Assembly: GCA_035687045.1 (NCBI GenBank)
Contig: DASRYU010000151.1
Span: forward strand, 1 to 8,630
Direction: 5' to 3'
DNA length: 8,630 bases
From: JAJPHT01 sp035687045
GTDB lineage: Archaea > Thermoplasmatota > SW-10-69-26 > JACQPN01 > JAJPHT01
Shown: positions 5,819 to 8,630 of the stretch, one piece after another
Layout of the letters: each line of letters starts with the position of its first letter
How positions within the stretch are numbered: position 1 is the stretch's first letter
Position numbers and translations under genes: made by a program
Notes under the pieces: model-generated
What the model was told of the DNA's origin: nothing
The model's input: only the letters and a program-made list of their open reading frames with translations
Database searches by the model: none

Positions 5819-5869
5819 CGCGAAGACGCGAAGCTCCGTGGGAGGCGTTCGCGTCTTCGCGTCTTCGCG
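5819..5869. repeat. 15-bp perfect inverted repeat inside the suf operon
   Basis: The arm CGCGAAGACGCGAAG (5819-5833) is matched by its exact reverse complement at 5855-5869, with a 21-nt loop. Each arm is built from nearly two copies of the 8-bp motif CGCGAAGA, and the right side has a third partial copy near 5848. It lies in the 106-bp gap between sufD and sufS, the only real gap inside the operon. It could act as an RNA hairpin that protects or ends part of the transcript, or be a dispersed palindromic repeat. Confidence 0.85.
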
Positions 5870-5892
5870 GCAGGATCGGAACGTCATCGCAC

Positions 5893-7074
5893 TCAACCTC
5901 GCAGCCGGCCGACGATGGCCTGGCGCACTTCCTCGCGCACGCCGTCGAGCGGGACCTTCTCCAGGAGCGGCTCGAAGAAGCCCTCGACGATGAGCCTCTT
6001 CGCGGCGATCTCGCTGAAGCCGCGCGAGCGCAGGTAGAACAGCTGCTCGGGGTCTACCTGGCCGACGGTCGCGCCGTGGCTTGCCGAGACTTCGTTGTTC
6101 TCGACGTCAAGCTTCGGGATGGCGTCGGCGCGCGCGCCCTCGGAGAGGACAAGCGTCTCCTGGTGCTGGTGGCCGCTCGCGTTGCGCGCGTCGGGCCCGA
6201 TGAAGACGATGCTGTAGTTGGCCGAGTAGCCGTCGTCGTTGAGCGCGCCCTTCATGTCGAGCTGCGACGACGTGTGCGGCCCGCCGTGGAGCGCCGCCGT
6301 CGTGACGTCCATGTGCTGGCCGGCGCTCCCGAAGAACGCGCCGACGAAGCGCAGCTCGGAGCCGGCCCCCTCGAGGAGGTTCTCGTTGACCGAGACGCTG
6401 GCGCCGCCGCCGAACTGGCCGTCCACCCAGGAGAGCTTCGCGTCGCGGCGCAGCGTCGCGCGGCGCCACGAGAGGAGCGTGCTCTTCACGTGCAGGTCCT
6501 GGAGCGTCGAGAGCGTGAGGCTCGCGCCGTCCTGCACGTCGATCTCGAGCCCCGCGAGCGTGAGCGCGCCGGGGCTGGCGCCGACGGCGCGGGTGAGGAC
6601 GTTCGCCTTCGCGCGGGGGCGGAGGACGAGGAGGTCGCGCGCGACGCCCCCCTCGGGCGTGAACGCGAGGGGCGCTTCGATGGGCGCCTCGACCTCGCGG
6701 TCCTTCTCGACGAAGAGGAGCGAGCCGTCCGACCAAAGGGCCGCCTGGAGGGCCTCCCACTTGTCGGCGCGCAGGCTCGCGCCCAGGAGGGGCTGCACGA
6801 TGTCCGCGTGTTCGCGCGCCGCCTCCGCGAGGGGGAGGTGGACGACCCCCTCGCGCTTGACGAAGCTCCGGCGGGCGAGGGCGGGGCGGCCGAACGCCTT
6901 CCACGCCGTCCCGGCGATGTCGTGCGCCGAGAGGTCCGTGCGGCGCCACTGGGGGGCCTCAAGCTCCTCGTAGCGGGCCAGGGCCTGGGCGCGCAGGTCG
7001 ACGAGCCACTCGGGCTCGCCGCGCGCCTTGGCGCGCTCGCGGATGGATGCTGCCGACTGGGAGGAGGCGCTCAT
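5893..7074 (-). CDS. sufD: SufD, subunit of the SufBCD Fe-S scaffold
   Basis: SufD pairs with SufB and SufC in the cytosolic scaffold that builds Fe-S clusters and probably helps iron entry. The 393-residue product starts MSASSQSAASIRERAKARGE, then EPEWLVDLRAQAL and WRRTDLS, a typical SufD N-terminus. The core is the right-handed beta-helix of the family (ANVLTRAV, ENLLEGAGSELRFVGAFFG, QLDMKGALNDDG). The C-terminal signature IPKLDVENNEVSASHGATVGQVDPEQLFYLRSRGF contains H333, equivalent to the functional SufD histidine (E. coli H360). Where SufB has its essential cysteine (DxCGAN), this protein reads SEGARAD, so it is SufD rather than SufB. ATG 7074 was chosen because an AT-rich promoter-like stretch lies 27-43 bp upstream; in-frame ATGs at 7104 and slightly beyond lie within it. 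It is the first gene of the suf operon. Confidence 0.93.
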   Translation of the reverse strand: MSASSQSAASIRERAKARGEPEWLVDLRAQALARYEELEAPQWRRTDLSAHDIAGTAWKAFGRPALARRSFVKREGVVHLPLAEAAREHADIVQPLLGASLRADKWEALQAALWSDGSLLFVEKDREVEAPIEAPLAFTPEGGVARDLLVLRPRAKANVLTRAVGASPGALTLAGLEIDVQDGASLTLSTLQDLHVKSTLLSWRRATLRRDAKLSWVDGQFGGGASVSVNENLLEGAGSELRFVGAFFGSAGQHMDVTTAALHGGPHTSSQLDMKGALNDDGYSANYSIVFIGPDARNASGHQHQETLVLSEGARADAIPKLDVENNEVSASHGATVGQVDPEQLFYLRSRGFSEIAAKRLIVEGFFEPLLEKVPLDGVREEVRQAIVGRLRG

Positions 7075-7100
7075 GAAGGACCCGGACGCGCGGGGATTCC

Positions 7101-7117
7101 GCATTTCGTTCATAAGC
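7101..7117 (-). promoter_or_regulatory. Possible TATA/promoter region of the suf operon
   Basis: On the minus strand this stretch reads CGCTTATGAACGAAATGC and neighbours, the only AT-rich patch upstream of sufD. It is 27-43 bp before the chosen ATG, which allows a leaderless or short-leader transcript. No Shine-Dalgarno motif precedes sufD. The exact box cannot be fixed by eye. Confidence 0.45.
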
Positions 7118-7176
7118 GTTCGTGCTCGTTGGATGGGGAGTTTCCTCCTCACTTTGGCGGTTGGGATACCGGCAAG

Positions 7177-7201
7177 CCGACCCGCGCTTCGCGCGGGTCG
7201 G
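7177..7201. repeat. Perfect 11-bp hairpin in the nhaP-sufD gap
   Basis: Arms CCGACCCGCGC and GCGCGGGTCGG flank the 3-nt loop TTC. This very stable GC-rich hairpin lies about 125 bp beyond the antiporter stop and about 60 bp upstream of the suf promoter region. It may help insulate the two transcription units; no T-run follows on the minus strand. Confidence 0.75.
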
Positions 7202-7211
7202 AGGCCGAGGC

Positions 7212-7277
7212 CGAGGACGAGGCTTAGGCCGAGGGGGGGGCGAGGGCGAGGGCGAGGGCGAGGGTTCCTCGTCCTCG
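7212..7277. repeat. Inverted repeat enclosing a (GGGCGA)n G-run tract
   Basis: Arms CGAGGACGAGG (7212-7222) and CCTCGTCCTCG (7267-7277) are perfect 11-bp complements. Between them the plus strand has an 8-G run (7233-7240), then four CGAGGG hexamer units ending at 7264: five runs of three or more G, a potential G-quadruplex. The plus strand then becomes pyrimidine-rich (about 7265-7320), so strand composition flips abruptly. It follows the antiporter gene and contains no credible ORF. Confidence 0.75.
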
Positions 7278-7327
7278 CGCCTCGTCCTGCCTTGTCCTTG
7301 TCCGCGTCCTCGTCCCCGTTCCACTGC

Positions 7328-8578
7328 TCACGTGTGGACGAGCCAGCGGCCACCCAGGCGGCGGACGGTGGGGTAGGCCGTGACGCCGTGGAGCACGTTG
7401 CTCAGGAGGACGACGATCATCACCGTGCCGAAGAGCATCCGCGCGAGGGGGTCGTCGAGGCCGAACGTGATGGCGTAGGCGAGGTAGTAGAGGGAGCCGA
7501 TGCCGCGGATGCCGAACCACGCCCACAGCGCGCGGTCCTGCCGGCGGAAGCCGCCGCGCGCGGTGCTCGCCCAGACGATCGCCGGCCGCAGGACAAGGAT
7601 GAGCGCGAGCGCGAGGGCGACGCCGCCGAGGCCGACGCCGAGGACGTCCGCGCCGCGGAAGAGCGCGCCCAGGAGGATGATGCTCGCCGCCTCCGCGAGC
7701 GCCTCGAAGAGGCCGGTCACGTCGGTGAAGACGCGGAGGTCGTCGTGCTCCTCGCGGATGGCGTGGCGGAAGCCGAGGCCGGAGGCGAAGGCGCTGAGGA
7801 AGCCGTAGCCTCCGACGATCTGCACGGCGCCGTAGGCGACAAGAAGGAGCGCGAGCGGGATGATCTCGCGGCGGTGGCGGCTCACGGCGTCCTCGTCCGC
7901 GCGCCAGAGGAACCAGCGCCCGCCCAGGCGGCCGAGCACGTAGCCGGCGACGAGCGCCACGACGATGGCGTAGAGGAGGTCCTTGAGGAGCCAGTAGTAG
8001 CCAAGGCCGGGCCACTCGTCGCCGCGGAGCGTGAGGTAGAGGCCCAGGTACACGAACGGGAACGCGAAGCCGTCGTTGAGGCCCGCCTCGCTCGTGAGCC
8101 CGAAACGTCCCTCGTCATCCTCGCTCGGGCGGTCGAGCTGCACGGCGCCCGCGAGCACCGGGTCGGTGGGCGCGAGGATCGCGCCAAGAAGGATGGCGGG
8201 CCCCAGCGGGAGGCCGAGAAGGACGTGCGCGACGAGCGCGATGGCGCCGATGGAGAGCGGCATCACGAGAAGGATGAGGCGCGCCGTCGAGCGCCAGGGC
8301 CCCCAGCGGAGCGGGCGGCCGATCTTGAGCCCCGCGACGACGAGGCTCACGATGACGGCGAACTCCGTGACGCGCTCCAGGACCTCCATGCCGTCGAGCG
8401 GGTCCTGCGGCGCGAGCCCGAGGACGTACGGCCCCGCGAGGATGCCGACGGGGAAGTAGACGAAGAACTTCGGGAAGTTGAGGCGGTTGAGCGTCCGCAG
8501 GCCCAACGTCGTGCCCAGAAGCGCGAGCCCCGCGAGGACCATGAGGGCGTCGTACGCGCTCAGCACGCCGGAGGCCAC
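7328..8578 (-). CDS. Cation:proton antiporter, NhaP/CPA1-like
   Basis: It exchanges H+ for Na+ (or K+) across the cytoplasmic membrane and serves pH and salt homeostasis. The 416-residue product is hydrophobic nearly throughout, with about 12 predicted membrane segments. Family motifs: FPVGILAGPYVLG (about 42-54), LGAILAPTDPVLAG (131-144) on the unwound helix, and SEAGLNDGFAFPFVYLGL (163-180), where N168-D169 is the Asn-Asp pair of electroneutral CPA1/NhaP exchangers. A glycine-rich WFGIRGIGSLYYL (354-366) includes R358. There is no long cytosolic C-terminal regulatory domain; the protein ends at WLVHT. The longest start is GTG 8578; GTG 8566 (codon 5) lies 29 bp from a TATA-like patch and may be the true leaderless start. 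Na+ versus K+ preference cannot be read from sequence by eye. It shares strand with the suf operon but is 253 bp away. Confidence 0.93.
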   Translation of the reverse strand: MASGVLSAYDALMVLAGLALLGTTLGLRTLNRLNFPKFFVYFPVGILAGPYVLGLAPQDPLDGMEVLERVTEFAVIVSLVVAGLKIGRPLRWGPWRSTARLILLVMPLSIGAIALVAHVLLGLPLGPAILLGAILAPTDPVLAGAVQLDRPSEDDEGRFGLTSEAGLNDGFAFPFVYLGLYLTLRGDEWPGLGYYWLLKDLLYAIVVALVAGYVLGRLGGRWFLWRADEDAVSRHRREIIPLALLLVAYGAVQIVGGYGFLSAFASGLGFRHAIREEHDDLRVFTDVTGLFEALAEAASIILLGALFRGADVLGVGLGGVALALALILVLRPAIVWASTARGGFRRQDRALWAWFGIRGIGSLYYLAYAITFGLDDPLARMLFGTVMIVVLLSNVLHGVTAYPTVRRLGGRWLVHT

Positions 8579-8590
8579 GAGCGCCCGAGG

Positions 8591-8598
8591 CTAAACGT
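8591..8598 (-). promoter_or_regulatory. Weak TATA-like patch upstream of the antiporter
   Basis: The minus strand reads ACGTTTAG, the only AT-rich patch between 8579 and the window edge. It is 29 bp from the GTG at 8566 and only 17 bp from the GTG at 8578. The spacing slightly favours the internal GTG. The rest of the 8579-8630 edge is a purine-rich stretch with no visible gene. Confidence 0.3.
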
Positions 8599-8630
8599 TG
8601 GCGGGACGAAGGGAGGAGGGAGTGGGGAGG

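Noticed and set aside
4695..5993. 432-residue open frame on the plus strand across sufS
   Set aside because: It has the same low-complexity composition, opposite a textbook SufS with all catalytic residues in the other strand.
5893..7074. Reading this gene as SufB
   Set aside because: The SufB cysteine motif region (CGAN) is replaced by SEGARAD and the C-terminal SHGATVG histidine is the SufD form, although the N-terminal EPEW segment also occurs in SufB.
5728..7227. 499-residue open frame on the plus strand across sufD
   Set aside because: Its sequence is low-complexity (Arg/Glu/Ala/Val) and antisense to a well-conserved SufD; codon-position GC bias explains it.
7233..7264. Peptide-coding repeat (tandem hexamers read as Gly/Glu or Arg/Gly repeats)
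   Set aside because: It lies between two clear genes, has no start codon with a promoter or ribosome site, and the strand-composition switch continues beyond any frame; treated as non-coding low complexity.

Overview
The window looks like chromosomal DNA of a high-GC archaeon (GC roughly 70% by eye), most plausibly a GC-rich Thermoplasmatota-like lineage; the phylum is an inference. Several points support an archaeon. TATA-like AT islands sit about 25-30 bp upstream of likely leaderless starts, whereas internal operon genes carry Shine-Dalgarno motifs. There is a short SlyD-like FKBP of archaeal type. The cell-surface proteins have lipoboxes, and one has seven N-glycosylation sequons. I saw no tRNA, rRNA, CRISPR array, insertion sequence or phage gene.

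Layout. (1) Positions 1-1225, minus strand: a probable operon of an FKBP-type prolyl isomerase, an unrecognised 218-residue protein joined to it by a GTGA overlap, and the N-terminus of a lipoprotein that runs off the left edge. (2) Positions 1277-2053, plus strand: a lipoprotein gene divergent from the FKBP gene, sharing a single TATA-like island with it. (3) Positions 2058-3191, minus strand: a DedA/VTT-like membrane protein with a long unrecognised N-terminal region, convergent with the lipoprotein gene; their stop codons form the two arms of a 10-bp palindrome. (4) Positions 3192-3368: a hairpin-rich spacer carrying a second copy of the sufC 3' end. (5) Positions 3369-7074, minus strand: a Suf iron-sulfur cluster assembly locus in the transcription order sufD, sufS, sufU, sufC, with no sufB in the window. 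A 15-bp inverted repeat made of an 8-bp motif lies between sufD and sufS. (6) Positions 7075-7327: a low-complexity spacer with a strong hairpin and a G-run tract. (7) Positions 7328-8578, minus strand: a NhaP-like cation/proton antiporter.

How the genes work together. SufS takes sulfur from cysteine and passes it to SufU, which probably docks through a zinc-ligand swap as in Bacillus. SufC and SufD are two parts of the SufBCD scaffold ATPase, whose SufB subunit must be encoded elsewhere if it exists. The rest is housekeeping and envelope function: protein folding (FKBP), ion homeostasis (antiporter), a membrane protein of a family linked to lipid handling, and two surface lipoproteins. I found no convincing new multi-gene system. 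The points most worth following up are the SufB-less suf order, the short SufU, the sufC-tail duplication, the two-domain DedA-like protein and the unknown FKBP partner.
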